Shown: piece by piece, positions 1-8,458 of the stretch | Numbering within the stretch: position 1 is the stretch's first letter | Layout: each line of letters opens with the position of its first letter | From: Flavobacteriales bacterium | GTDB taxonomy: Bacteria; Bacteroidota; Bacteroidia; Flavobacteriales; Flavobacteriaceae | DNA length: 47,543 nt | Direction: 5' to 3' | NCBI GenBank assembly: GCA_024643405.1 | Contig: JAHENA010000012.1 | Span: 1-47,543 of the forward strand | Translations under genes and position numbers: made by a program | Notes under the pieces: model-generated | Told to the model about the DNA's origin: nothing | Database searches by the model: none | The model's input: the letters and a program-made list of their open reading frames with translations, nothing else

Positions 1-459
1 TATCCGCTAGTTGACGATACTATTGAGATTGAAATCAACCCAGCAGATATAGAGATCACAACAGCGCGTTCGAGTGGCGCTGGTGGGCAGAATGTCAATA
101 AAGTAGAAACTAAAGTTCAGTTAACCCACAAACCAACGGGAATTCAAATTTCTTGTTCTGAAACGAGATCGCAACATGACAACAGAGCACGAGCTTTGCA
201 AATGTTAAAATCACAACTTTATGAAATTGAACTTCAAAAACAATTAGCGCAACGAGAAGATATTGAAGCGGGTAAAATGAAAATTGAGTGGGGAAGTCAG
301 ATTCGTAACTATGTTATGCAACCGTATAAGCTGGTTAAAGATGTAAGAACAGCTCATGAAACCAGTAATGTTGATGCCGTTATGAATGGCGATATTGGGG
401 CATTTTTAAAATCCTATTTAATGATGATGGGACAAAAAGAAGAGGATAATTTCTTATAA
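1..459 (+). CDS. prfB: Peptide chain release factor 2, C-terminal part
   Basis: Partial gene; its start lies upstream of the window and the reading frame is open from base 1. The product releases the finished peptide from the ribosome at UGA and UAA stop codons. The GGQ motif that enters the peptidyl-transferase centre is at window residues 28-30 (bases 82-90), preceded by ARSSGAG and followed by QNVNKVET. The tail [17 protein letters not shown] and the later [13 protein letters not shown] are of the RF2 type; RF1 has a different sequence here. The programmed frameshift site and the stop-codon recognition motif of RF2 would lie upstream and cannot be checked. An ArsC-like gene follows 41 bases later and may be cotranscribed. 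Confidence 0.95.
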   Translation, partial: YPLVDDTIEIEINPADIEITTARSSGAGGQNVNKVETKVQLTHKPTGIQISCSETRSQHDNRARALQMLKSQLYEIELQKQLAQREDIEAGKMKIEWGSQIRNYVMQPYKLVKDVRTAHETSNVDAVMNGDIGAFLKSYLMMMGQKEEDNFL

Positions 460-500
460 AAGTTTGATCCAATTTTAAAATACCATATAAAAACAAAATC

Positions 501-842
501 ATGATAAAAATATATCACAATAACAGATGTAGTAAATCAAGAGCAGGTTTAAAATTATTAGAAGATTCAGGAAAAGAATTTGAAATTATTAACTATTTAG
601 AAAATATTCCATCTAAAACTGAGCTAAAAAAAATCATTTCAATCTTAAAAATGAGACCTATTGATTTAGTTAGAAAAAACGAACTGATTTGGAAAGAAAA
701 TTTTAAAAATAAAAAACTGTCTGATGATGAGATTATAGACCTTATGCTTACAAACACAAAGTTGATTGAAAGACCTATTATAATAAATGAAAATAAAGGG
801 GTTATTGGCAGGCCAACAGAAAAAATTCTTGAAATACTATAA
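501..842 (+). CDS. arsC: ArsC/Spx-family reductase (arsenate reductase-like)
   Basis: A 113-residue protein of the thioredoxin-fold ArsC family. Catalytic-type Cys10 lies in HNNRCSKSR, as in glutaredoxin-coupled arsenate reductases. The later Arg-Pro (LIERPIII) and GRP (GVIGRPTEKIL) elements match the family's conserved cis-proline region and C-terminal GRP motif. Length is near the usual 110-140 residues. No arsR, acr3 or arsB gene lies nearby, so a real role in arsenate resistance is not supported by context; it could be a general reductase of the YffB type. The gene sits 41 bases after prfB. Family assignment is firm, substrate is inference. Confidence 0.85.
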   Translation: MIKIYHNNRCSKSRAGLKLLEDSGKEFEIINYLENIPSKTELKKIISILKMRPIDLVRKNELIWKENFKNKKLSDDEIIDLMLTNTKLIERPIIINENKGVIGRPTEKILEIL

Positions 843-919
843 GCAAGCTTGTTTTTCTGTTTAAGTTTTTTATATTTTCTTTTAACAATAATTTAACCAC
901 TTGATTTTAAACTTTAAGG

Positions 920-927
920 TAATTTCG
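920..927 (+). promoter_or_regulatory. Possible -7 box for the TonB-receptor-like gene
   Basis: TAATTTCG is one base from the Bacteroidota -7 consensus TAnnTTTG. A TTG triplet 16 bases upstream (901-903) could be the -33 element, although the spacing is shorter than the 20 bases seen at the best promoters in this window. The start codon follows 23 bases after the box. Confidence 0.4.
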
Positions 928-950
928 CAGTCTAAGGTTAAAAATTTATA

Positions 951-3485
951 ATGTATAGGTATTTCATAGTCACTTTTTTTGTCTCATTTTTATCCCATTC
1001 TGCAATTTCCCAATCATCAATAGATGAATCTAAAATTTCAAATGCAGCGAGTTTAATTAAAAGTAGTTCCGTTAATCCAAACAAAACTGAAACCAACAAT
1101 ACCTTAAATAGCCTTCTTAATGACGTTATTATAACGGGTTCTGTATTTGATAACGAAACAAAAGAGCCCCTTGAATATGCTACGGTTAGTTTTTTTGATA
1201 AACGAGAAAATAAAATTCAGACAGGTGGTATTACAGATGCCAAAGGCAGCTTTAATATTTCTGTAAAAGCCGGTGTATATGACATTACTATTGAATATAT
1301 TTCTTATAAAAAACAAACTATTAAGGATAGAATAGTTACAAAAGATGAAAATATAGGTGATTTTTATTTAGATATTAATTTAGAAGCATTACAGGCTGTT
1401 GAAGTCATTGCAGAAAGAACCACGGTTGAATTAAAATTAGATAAAAAAATATATAATGTCGGTAAAGATTTAACAGTAAGAGGTGGCACTGTTAGTGACG
1501 TTTTAGATAATATACCATCGGTATCTGTTGATGTAGAAGGAAATGTGGCTTTACGTGGAAATGATAATGTTCGCATACTTATTAATGGAAAACCTTCTGG
1601 TTTAGTAGGCCTTAATTCAACCGATGCTTTACGCCAGTTACCAGCAGAATCAATAGAACGTGTAGAAGTTATTACGTCCCCATCAGCGCGTTATGACGCT
1701 GAAGGTACAGCAGGAATTTTAAATATTATTTTAAGAAGAAGTAAACTTCAAGGATTAAACGGTGCTATTACCTTAAATACCGGGTTTCCTTTATCTGCAG
1801 GGGCCTCTGGAAACATTAATTACCGTACGGGCGATTTTAATTTTTTCAATACTTCAGGTTACAGTTATCGAGAATCACCTGGTAAATCAACAACTAAAAC
1901 TGAATATTTTAACGGTGATGCTCCAAGTACATTTTTAAATGAATATAGAGATAGTGAAAGACAACGCAAGGGATTTAGTACTAATACTGGAGTAGAATGG
2001 TATATTAATGAGACTGCGTCTTTAACAACTGCTATGGTTTATAGGGATAGTGATAATAAAAGTGAAACTACTAACTCTATAATAGAACTTGACCAAAATG
2101 GTGAAATATTAAATCAGTCCTATAGATTTGATCCTGAAAAGGAAGATGATAAAACGGTACAATACTCCTTAAATTTTGATAAACAATTTAATGGTAATTC
2201 TGAGCATAAACTAACATTTGATTTTCAAGTTGAAAACAGTAAAGAAGATGAAAAATCCATCATATCTCAAGATGGAGATGATGCAGAAAGAGTTGAAACA
2301 CTGGAAGAACAAAACAGAATATTACTTCAAACAGATTATGTATTGCCAATAGGAGAAGTGAGTCAGTTTGAGTTTGGTTATCGAGGTAATTTTAATGAAT
2401 TAGATACCGACTACACTTTAGAATTTAAAGAGAATGGCGATTATATTTTAGATACCAACGTGAGTAATAATTTAATATATACAGAGCATATCAATGCTGT
2501 CTATTCACAATTTGGAAGCAAAATAAAAAATAAGTTTTCTTATTTATTAGGCTTGAGAATGGAGCAAACAAGAATCAAAATTAATCAAATAACAAGTGGG
2601 GATTTTGATAAAAAAAATTATGTAGGGTTATTTCCAACAATCAATTTAGGTTATGAAATTAATGAAATGCAATCACTTACTTTTGGCTATAACAGAAGAA
2701 TAAGCAGACCAAGATCACGATTTATCAATCCTTTTCCATCAAGAAGTAGTGCTACGAATTTGTTTCAAGGAAACCCAGATATAGACCCAAGTTATTCTAA
2801 TCAAGTAGATTTAGGTTATTTAAATAAATTTGGGAAAATGACCCTAAACTCTTCCATCTACTATGTGCATGCCACTGATGTTTTTACGTTTATATCAGAA
2901 GATACGGGGGAAACTGTTATCATAGGTGGAACAGAAGTACCAGTAATAAGACGTTCTCCGATTAATTTAGCTACTAATGATCGTTTTGGTTTTGAGTTTA
3001 CACTAACCTACAGACCGAATAAAAAATGGAATGTTAATGGCAACTTCAATCTCTTTCAATCAAAAACCAGAGGCGATTATGAAGGCACCAATTTTGATGC
3101 TGATAATTTAAGTTGGTTTGCCAGGATTAATAGCAAATATACCTTACCCGGCAATATAGATTGGCAAACGCGTATTTTCTATATGGGTCCAAGTGAAGAT
3201 GCACAAAATAAAACAAAAGGCATGTTTTCAACGGATTTAGCCTTCAGTAAAGATTTATTTGGAGAACAAGCTTCCATTGCTTTTAATATCAGTGATCTTT
3301 TTAATACAAGAAAAAGAGCTATGGAGTCAATGACTCCGACTTTTTATAGTGACAGCGAATTTCAATGGAGACAGCGCAGTTTTAATTTATCTTTTACGTA
3401 CAGATTTAATCAGAAAAAGAAAAGTAATCGTGACAATGGAGAAAGAGGAAATGGCGGTGGAGAAGATTTTGATATGGAAGGTTAA
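951..3485 (+). CDS. TonB-dependent receptor-like outer-membrane beta-barrel protein
   Basis: An 844-residue outer-membrane protein. Residues 1-20 form a signal peptide (MYRYFIVTFFVSFLSHSAIS). Residues about 59-140 are a CarboxypepD_reg-like domain (GSVFDNETKEPLEYATVSF, then GGITDAKGSFNISVKAG). Residues about 170-262 are a TonB plug-like domain with VLDNIPSVSVDVEGNVALRG and ERVEVITSPSARYDAEGTAG. The remainder is a beta-barrel of the outer membrane protein beta-barrel family found with TonB receptors in Bacteroidota. After the last barrel-like strand (NLSFTYRF) comes a charged, Gly-rich tail of about 25 residues. No SusD-like partner is adjacent, so a glycan-uptake locus is not indicated. The substrate is unknown. 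A bidirectional terminator follows. Confidence 0.9.
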   Translation: MYRYFIVTFFVSFLSHSAISQSSIDESKISNAASLIKSSSVNPNKTETNNTLNSLLNDVIITGSVFDNETKEPLEYATVSFFDKRENKIQTGGITDAKGSFNISVKAGVYDITIEYISYKKQTIKDRIVTKDENIGDFYLDINLEALQAVEVIAERTTVELKLDKKIYNVGKDLTVRGGTVSDVLDNIPSVSVDVEGNVALRGNDNVRILINGKPSGLVGLNSTDALRQLPAESIERVEVITSPSARYDAEGTAGILNIILRRSKLQGLNGAITLNTGFPLSAGASGNINYRTGDFNFFNTSGYSYRESPGKSTTKTEYFNGDAPSTFLNEYRDSERQRKGFSTNTGVEWYINETASLTTAMVYRDSDNKSETTNSIIELDQNGEILNQSYRFDPEKEDDKTVQYSLNFDKQFNGNSEHKLTFDFQVENSKEDEKSIISQDGDDAERVETLEEQNRILLQTDYVLPIGEVSQFEFGYRGNFNELDTDYTLEFKENGDYILDTNVSNNLIYTEHINAVYSQFGSKIKNKFSYLLGLRMEQTRIKINQITSGDFDKKNYVGLFPTINLGYEINEMQSLTFGYNRRISRPRSRFINPFPSRSSATNLFQGNPDIDPSYSNQVDLGYLNKFGKMTLNSSIYYVHATDVFTFISEDTGETVIIGGTEVPVIRRSPINLATNDRFGFEFTLTYRPNKKWNVNGNFNLFQSKTRGDYEGTNFDADNLSWFARINSKYTLPGNIDWQTRIFYMGPSEDAQNKTKGMFSTDLAFSKDLFGEQASIAFNISDLFNTRKRAMESMTPTFYSDSEFQWRQRSFNLSFTYRFNQKKKSNRDNGERGNGGGEDFDMEG

Positions 3486-3505
3486 ACCTAAAACAATAAG
3501 AAATT

Positions 3506-3534
3506 AAAAAGGAAGCTATATGCCTCCTTTTTTT
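3506..3534. terminator. Bidirectional Rho-independent terminator
   Basis: AAAAAGGAAGC and GCCTCCTTTTT form a hairpin with one mismatch around a short AT loop. It is flanked by A-runs and T-runs, so it can end transcription from both the receptor-like gene and the converging small gene. Confidence 0.8.
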
Positions 3535-3553
3535 ATATAAATAAATTATTTCT

Positions 3554-3721
3554 CTATCCTCTGTCTTTTTTTTCAGCTCTTATTTCTTTAATCCTTTCTA
3601 TAGATGACCCTACAATCCAATAAGGAATTACAAATGTTATTAAAAAAATCATTAACCAAAAACCGATAGTTAAAATGGTTAAAAATGCTAAAAATCCTAA
3701 ATATTGGTCAAATTCGAACAT
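3554..3721 (-). CDS. Small membrane protein of unknown function
   Basis: A 55-residue protein starting MFEFDQYLGF. Two hydrophobic stretches (about residues 7-20 and 22-38) can span the membrane, followed by a charged C-terminal tail (ERIKEIRAEKKDRG). An in-frame ATG exists further upstream at 3754, but a near-perfect promoter (-7 box TATATTTG at 3759-3752) overlaps that codon. Transcription should therefore begin downstream of it, and the start at 3721 is preferred. The downstream bidirectional terminator and own promoter support a real gene. I do not recognise the family. Confidence 0.6.
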   Translation of the reverse strand: MFEFDQYLGFLAFLTILTIGFWLMIFLITFVIPYWIVGSSIERIKEIRAEKKDRG

Positions 3722-3751
3722 AATTGTAACTGCCTTTTTAATAATATGAGG

Positions 3752-3783
3752 CAAATATAATGTAAAGCAAGTATTTATACAAA
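3752..3783 (-). promoter_or_regulatory. Bacteroidota-type promoter for the 55-residue membrane protein
   Basis: On the minus strand TTTG (3783-3780) is followed after exactly 20 bases by TATATTTG (3759-3752). This matches the -33/-7 pattern known from Bacteroides and flavobacteria. The start codon at 3721 lies about 30 bases downstream. Confidence 0.75.
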
Positions 3784-3881
3784 ACTAAACTTAAGATTTA
3801 TTAACATAATTATCCATATTTATTCATTCTTATTAAACAATAAAAACCAACATATATCATAATAAAAATTCTGAAAACTGT

Positions 3882-3889
3882 TAACTTTG
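3882..3889 (+). promoter_or_regulatory. -7 box upstream of fumC
   Basis: TAACTTTG fits TAnnTTTG and lies 26 bases before the fumC start. No clear -33 TTG was found at the expected distance. Confidence 0.5.
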
Positions 3890-3915
3890 TAATTCAATTT
3901 TTAATCAGTACTCTA

Positions 3916-5313
3916 ATGAAATTTAGAATAGAAAAAGATACTATGGGTGAGGTAAAAGTACCTGCCGATAAACTTTGGGGCGCACAAACCGAGCGTTCAA
4001 GAAATAATTTTAAAATTGGTCCGTCTGCGTCCATGCCTTTAGAAATTATTTATGGTTTTGCTTATCTTAAAAAAGCGGCGGCTTTTACCAATTGTGAACT
4101 TGGCGTATTACCAATTGAGAAACGAGATTTAATTGCTAAAGTATGTGATGAAATTTTAGAAGGGCAACATGATGATCAATTTCCGTTAGTGATTTGGCAA
4201 ACTGGATCAGGCACACAAAGTAATATGAATGTGAATGAAGTTATTGCTAATAGAGCGCAGCAATTAGCTGGCGGAATTGTGGGTGAAGGTGAAAAAGTAA
4301 TTCAACCTAATGATGATGTCAATAAATCACAATCATCAAATGACACCTTTCCAACAGGCATGCATATTGCTGCCTATAAAAAAGTAGTTCAAACAACAAT
4401 TCCTGGCGTCAAACAATTACGTGATACCCTTAAGAAAAAATCTGAAACCTTTAAAAATGTTGTTAAAATAGGAAGAACGCATCTTATGGATGCGACTCCT
4501 TTAACTTTAGGGCAAGAACTTTCAGGTTATGTAGCACAGTTAGATCACGGATTAAAAGCTTTAGAAAATACCCTTCCTCATTTAAGTGAGTTGGCTCTTG
4601 GCGGAACGGCCGTAGGAACCGGTTTAAACACCCCTAAAGGCTATAGTAAACGTGTTGCTGAATATATCGCTAAATTCACTGAATTACCTTTTGTGTCAGC
4701 TCCAAATAAATTTGAAGCACTTGCAGCTCATGATGCCTTAGTAGAAACTCATGGCGCCTTAAAACAATTAGCAGTATCATTAAATAAAATTGCCAATGAT
4801 ATTAGAATGATGGCTTCTGGACCACGAAGTGGCATTGGTGAAATATCTATTCCTGCCAATGAACCGGGAAGTTCTATTATGCCAGGAAAAGTAAACCCTA
4901 CCCAATGTGAGGCCTTAACTATGGTTTGTGCTCAGGTTATAGGAAATGATGTTGCTGTTTCTGTAGGCGGTTTACAAGGTCATTATGAATTAAACGTATT
5001 TAAACCGGTCATGGCATCCAATGTACTGCAATCTGCTCAATTAATTGGTGAAGCTTGTATGAGTTTTGACGAGCATTGTGCCGTAGGTATTGAGCCAAAT
5101 TATGATGTGATAACCAAACTTTTGAATAATTCATTAATGCTTGTTACGGCACTTAATACAAAGATTGGCTATTATAAAGCGGCTGAAATTGCCAATACAG
5201 CGCATAAAAATGGCACAACCTTAAAAGAAGAAGCCGTTAAATTAGGATATGTAACACCTGAAGACTACGATGCTTGGGTAAAACCTGAAGATATGGTAGG
5301 AGGATTAAAATAA
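3916..5313 (+). CDS. fumC: Fumarate hydratase, class II
   Basis: A 465-residue iron-independent fumarase that interconverts fumarate and malate in the TCA cycle; E. coli FumC has 467 residues. The fumarase/aspartase superfamily signature [11 protein letters not shown] is at about residues 318-328. The substrate-contact segments [20 protein letters not shown] and [10 protein letters not shown] are present in order. The start [28 protein letters not shown] matches the usual N-terminus of the family. The gene is monocistronic by context, with a -7 box upstream and a strong terminator directly after. Confidence 0.97.
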   Translation: MKFRIEKDTMGEVKVPADKLWGAQTERSRNNFKIGPSASMPLEIIYGFAYLKKAAAFTNCELGVLPIEKRDLIAKVCDEILEGQHDDQFPLVIWQTGSGTQSNMNVNEVIANRAQQLAGGIVGEGEKVIQPNDDVNKSQSSNDTFPTGMHIAAYKKVVQTTIPGVKQLRDTLKKKSETFKNVVKIGRTHLMDATPLTLGQELSGYVAQLDHGLKALENTLPHLSELALGGTAVGTGLNTPKGYSKRVAEYIAKFTELPFVSAPNKFEALAAHDALVETHGALKQLAVSLNKIANDIRMMASGPRSGIGEISIPANEPGSSIMPGKVNPTQCEALTMVCAQVIGNDVAVSVGGLQGHYELNVFKPVMASNVLQSAQLIGEACMSFDEHCAVGIEPNYDVITKLLNNSLMLVTALNTKIGYYKAAEIANTAHKNGTTLKEEAVKLGYVTPEDYDAWVKPEDMVGGLK

Positions 5314-5332
5314 AGACATTAAAATCATATAT

Positions 5333-5366
5333 AAAAAACCTCGCAATATCATTTGCGAGGTTTTTT
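5333..5366. terminator. Rho-independent terminator after fumC
   Basis: AAAAAACCTCGCAA and TTGCGAGGTTTTTT form a perfect 14-bp inverted repeat with a 6-base loop. A-run and T-run on opposite sides allow use by fumC and by the converging CAP-domain gene. Confidence 0.9.
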
Positions 5367-5418
5367 GTTAATGTATTAGAGCTATTAATTTTATTAATGC
5401 CTTTTACGATTAACTATT

Positions 5419-5913
5419 TTATTTTTTAATAAATATATTGGTATAATACCAGTTACCTTCTGTGTTTTGTTCTGCTGAGACATCAAAATTGGTGAAATCG
5501 CCTTCTATATTTTCTCTATGTGAGGCACTCTTTAACCAGGCATCAACCACCGATACGGCTTTGGTATAACCATAAGCCACATTTTCTGACACTACTTTAG
5601 CGCCAGCATTAGCTTTTAAAAAATTACTTCTTTCAAAGAAATTATCATGAGAAACCTCATTTTCTAAGACCATATGTTCTGTATGAGAATAGGCCTGAGA
5701 TTTTATTAAATCCATATTTTGCATTGGATTTAATCCAATACTCAATCTGTGATTATTAATTAATTCTAAAATTTCTATTTCTATTGATTTGGTTTCAGGA
5801 ACAACGAGTGCTCGCTTCATTGCTTCTGCATTTTCATCGATGTTGTCTGTAGAACAAGAAAAACTGAAAACAGCTAACAACACCAATAACGGTAGTCTGG
5901 TTAATAATTTCAT
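5419..5913 (-). CDS. CAP-domain (SCP-like) lipoprotein
   Basis: A 164-residue secreted protein. Residues 1-20 are a lipoprotein signal with lipobox ending in Cys20 (FSFSC), so the mature protein should be anchored in an envelope membrane. Residues about 43-162 are a CAP domain: LINNHRLSIGLNP, SHDNFFER, SENVAYG and SASHRENIEG carry the His/Glu residues that line the family's cavity. Bacterial CAP proteins are mostly uncharacterised; a binding role is more likely than an enzymatic one, but this is inference. It is preceded by a 168-base gap that holds a 17-bp inverted repeat, and it converges on fumC. Confidence 0.85.
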   Translation of the reverse strand: MKLLTRLPLLVLLAVFSFSCSTDNIDENAEAMKRALVVPETKSIEIEILELINNHRLSIGLNPMQNMDLIKSQAYSHTEHMVLENEVSHDNFFERSNFLKANAGAKVVSENVAYGYTKAVSVVDAWLKSASHRENIEGDFTNFDVSAEQNTEGNWYYTNIFIKK

Positions 5914-5985
5914 GACAAAGTAGGTTAAACTTGGTGTTTTAAAATTAAACCTCTAGTCAGTAAAAAAGTGTTAAATAAATGTTAA

Positions 5986-6035
5986 AATCGATTAAAAACA
6001 TACAGATTGTCGAATTTATATGTTTTTAATCGATT
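5986..6035. repeat. Perfect 17-bp inverted repeat between pdxH and the CAP gene
   Basis: Left arm 5986-6002 (AATCGATTAAAAACATA) is the exact reverse complement of right arm 6019-6035, with a 16-base loop. Both arms contain the palindrome ATCGAT, which also occurs in the 3' end of pdxH near 6092. No immediate T-run follows on the minus strand, so it is an atypical terminator for pdxH; a protein-binding site or a leader hairpin for the CAP gene is also possible. Confidence 0.7.
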
Positions 6036-6081
6036 AAATGCTCGTTTAAAATATTCTTAAATACTTATTTCCATCCATTAG

Positions 6082-6729
6082 TTATGGAGATAATCGATCT
6101 ATTTTCCATGAAAAGTCTTCTTGAAGTAAAAATCTAATTCTGTCATGCAGTCTATTAGGTCTACCTTGCCAAAACTCAAATTCCAAGGGCTTAACTATAT
6201 AACCACCCCAATATGTTGGCCTAGGAATTTCCTTTCCTTGATATTGCAATTCTAGTTCTGATAGTTGACTCTCTAAAAATTCTCTGTTTGCAATGATGTC
6301 ACTTTGTTTTGAAACAACAGCCCCTAATTGACTACCTCTAGGGCGTGATTCAAAATAACCATCACTTAAATTTTCTGCGATTCTTTCAGCTTTACCTTTA
6401 ATAATTATTTGGCGTTCTGCAGCATGCCAAAAAAAAGAAATACAGACATTAGGGTTCTGCTCAATGGCTTTCCCTTTTTCACTTTCATAATTAGTATAAA
6501 AAATAAAGCCTTCAAAAGTATATCTTTTCAGCAGCACTACCCTATTTTTGGGATAACCATCTAAACCCATTGTAGAAAGCGTCATCGCATTTGTTTCATC
6601 GATCTCATAATTTGAATCCACTTCATAGAACCATTTTTGAAATAATTCCATAGGATTATCCCCTATATTACTTTCAATAAGCTGTTTTTTTTCGTACGAT
6701 TTTCTGTAATTACTTAAATCTGAATTCAT
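6082..6729 (-). CDS. pdxH: Pyridoxamine 5'-phosphate oxidase
   Basis: A 215-residue FMN enzyme that oxidises pyridoxine or pyridoxamine 5'-phosphate to pyridoxal 5'-phosphate, the last step of vitamin B6 synthesis and salvage (E. coli 218 residues). FMN-binding strands NRVVLLKRYTFEGFIFYTNY and the segment SEKGKAIEQNP are present. The C-terminal signature EFEFWQGRPNRLHDR and the ending WKIDRLSP match the family. It is divergent from a small unknown gene, with 79 bases between the starts. Confidence 0.96.
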   Translation of the reverse strand: MNSDLSNYRKSYEKKQLIESNIGDNPMELFQKWFYEVDSNYEIDETNAMTLSTMGLDGYPKNRVVLLKRYTFEGFIFYTNYESEKGKAIEQNPNVCISFFWHAAERQIIIKGKAERIAENLSDGYFESRPRGSQLGAVVSKQSDIIANREFLESQLSELELQYQGKEIPRPTYWGGYIVKPLEFEFWQGRPNRLHDRIRFLLQEDFSWKIDRLSP

Positions 6730-6808
6730 TATAAAATATTATAGAATTATAAACTTATTGTTTTAGAGTTCAATAAAAACGCATAAATTTAAACAATAAT
6801 TAATAGTA

Positions 6809-7222
6809 ATGCGTTTCGAAGATAGTAAATATTGTAAAGAACTTGAATATGAAAAATTAGAGTTTCCCTTTGGAAATTTTTATTTATGTAATCATTTTTT
6901 TATATCAGAATTAAATGAAGGTGTGCATTTTGATTGGGAAAAAGTCAATTTGGTAATGTTAAATATTCTTGATTTTTATGGTAACGATATCAAACTAGGA
7001 TATATTTCTAACAGAACAAATTCATATTCAATGGAACCTTCATCATGGCAAAAAGTGGACAAAAAGTATGGGGTCATTGTCGCTAGTGCTATTATATATT
7101 ACAACGAATATACTTATAAAAATGCGGCAATAGAAAAAATGTTTTCGCAAAGAAGCATAAAGCGATGCATCAATTTAGATGAGGCTATTTATTGGATGAA
7201 CAACCTAAAAGAATTTAATTAA
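6809..7222 (+). CDS. Conserved unknown protein, possible SpoIIAA/STAS-like fold
   Basis: A 137-residue soluble protein with no signal peptide. The pattern of alternating strands and helices, the segment IKLGYISNRTNSYSMEP and the C-terminal INLDEAIYWMNNL resemble SpoIIAA-like (STAS/SEC14-type) proteins, but this is only inferred by eye. Its stop codon overlaps the end of rnz on the other strand by 8 bases, so the two genes converge without a terminator. It is divergent from pdxH. Function unknown. Confidence 0.65.
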   Translation: MRFEDSKYCKELEYEKLEFPFGNFYLCNHFFISELNEGVHFDWEKVNLVMLNILDFYGNDIKLGYISNRTNSYSMEPSSWQKVDKKYGVIVASAIIYYNEYTYKNAAIEKMFSQRSIKRCINLDEAIYWMNNLKEFN

Positions 7223-8123
7223 AATCAAATTCTTTACCATCTTCTGCTAAATAAACATTTTCAAAAATAGTTTGAGCTTCTAATTTAAAACCATTTAAAT
7301 CATCATATCGTGTTGAATAATGACCCAAAATGAGTGCACCTACATTGGCCAGTTTAGCTATATTGGCTGCTTGTTTCGCGGTACTATGCTTGGTTGGCTC
7401 TGCCAGACTTTCATGTTTTTCTAAAAAGGTAGATTCATGATACAAAACATCAACCTTTTTTATTATAGAAACAATGCTTTCATTATATGAAGTATCACTG
7501 CAGAAAGCATAACTTTTAGGTTTTGGAGGTGCAAAGGTGACGCTTTCATTTTTTATAATAGTTCCTTCGTCATTTTCTACATCAAATCCTTGTTTTAATT
7601 TTCTATAATACGCAACATCAATATGACTATCTTCTGCAGCATTAACATCTAATTTTCTTTCTCCTTCTTTTTCTTTAAACAAAAATCCGTTCGTATATAT
7701 ACGATGTGTTAATGGGATTGTATAAACTTCAACTTCTTCATCTTCATAAATTAATTCAGAATGTTCAGAAACTAATTCATGAAAAATTAACTTATAGTTA
7801 GTCCAAGAATCTGCTAATTTCATTTGAAGTGTTATGACTTCTTTGATCCCTTTTGGACCATAAATATGAAGATCTGCTTCTCTTGTTAAGAGTCTGAAAG
7901 TTGAAATTAATCCGGCCAATCCAAAAAAATGATCACCGTGTAAATGCGAAATAAAAATATGTTTAATTCTATTGAATTTTATTTTATGTTTTCTAAGCTG
8001 AACTTGAGTGCCTTCTCCACAATCAATTAAAAACATATGATTATTAATTTCCAGAACTTGCGAAGTTGTATTTGTCAAAGCTCTTGGTGTTGCACTATAG
8101 CAACCTAAAATGGTTAACTTCAT
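7215..8123 (-). CDS. rnz: Ribonuclease Z
   Basis: A 302-residue zinc endonuclease of the metallo-beta-lactamase fold that trims the 3' end of tRNA precursors. The zinc motif HLHGDH is at residues 60-65. Further metal ligands are seen in FCSDTSYNE, LYHESTF and the final GHYSTRY region. The length fits the short tRNase Z form (E. coli 305). It is the last gene of a leftward run pyrR-pyrB-STAS-like-rnz with 1-10 base gaps. Confidence 0.95.
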   Translation of the reverse strand: MKLTILGCYSATPRALTNTTSQVLEINNHMFLIDCGEGTQVQLRKHKIKFNRIKHIFISHLHGDHFFGLAGLISTFRLLTREADLHIYGPKGIKEVITLQMKLADSWTNYKLIFHELVSEHSELIYEDEEVEVYTIPLTHRIYTNGFLFKEKEGERKLDVNAAEDSHIDVAYYRKLKQGFDVENDEGTIIKNESVTFAPPKPKSYAFCSDTSYNESIVSIIKKVDVLYHESTFLEKHESLAEPTKHSTAKQAANIAKLANVGALILGHYSTRYDDLNGFKLEAQTIFENVYLAEDGKEFDFN

Positions 8124-8124
8124 A

Positions 8125-8457
8125 TTAAAACCCTAAATCCCTTTCCATCTCTTCCATCTCGATAATATCATATGCCTCTTGCAAAGTAGGTACCACGACT
8201 ATCGCATCAGGAGTTTCATCTATATTTACTTTATCAGTAACAATTACAAAAGAAAGTTTTGACTTTTTATGAGAATATGAAACTTCTGAAAACTCAAGGA
8301 TATCTTGTAAACTCAAATTGCTCAAACTAGATAAATTTACAATAATATTATCATTTTTAATTTTCGAGTTACTTTCCTTAATTTTTCGAACAAGGTCCAC
8401 TATAGTAGCTTTCTCTTGGGTAATTATAGAAATATTTCCGTTTTGATCTAAAATCAT
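8125..8457 (-). CDS. STAS-like small protein between pyrB and rnz
   Basis: A 110-residue protein without signal peptide. The core DNIIVNLSSLSNLSLQDILEF followed by KLSFVIVTD and ending in PTLQEAYDIIEMEEMERD resembles an anti-sigma-antagonist (STAS) fold: a strand, a helix after the position where such proteins carry a Ser, another strand and a C-terminal helix. It is packed 1 base from both pyrB and rnz, so it is surely cotranslated with them. Databases may label such proteins after the neighbouring RNase Z. The function is not known; assignment to STAS is inference. Confidence 0.7.
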   Translation of the reverse strand: MILDQNGNISIITQEKATIVDLVRKIKESNSKIKNDNIIVNLSSLSNLSLQDILEFSEVSYSHKKSKLSFVIVTDKVNIDETPDAIVVVPTLQEAYDIIEMEEMERDLGF

Positions 8458-8458
8458 A

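Noticed and set aside
501-842. Arsenic resistance operon
   Set aside because: Only the ArsC-like reductase is present; no arsenite pump or ArsR regulator is near.
951-3754. SusC/SusD-type polysaccharide utilisation locus
   Set aside because: There is no SusD-like gene or glycan enzyme next to the receptor-like gene; the next genes are a small membrane protein and fumC.
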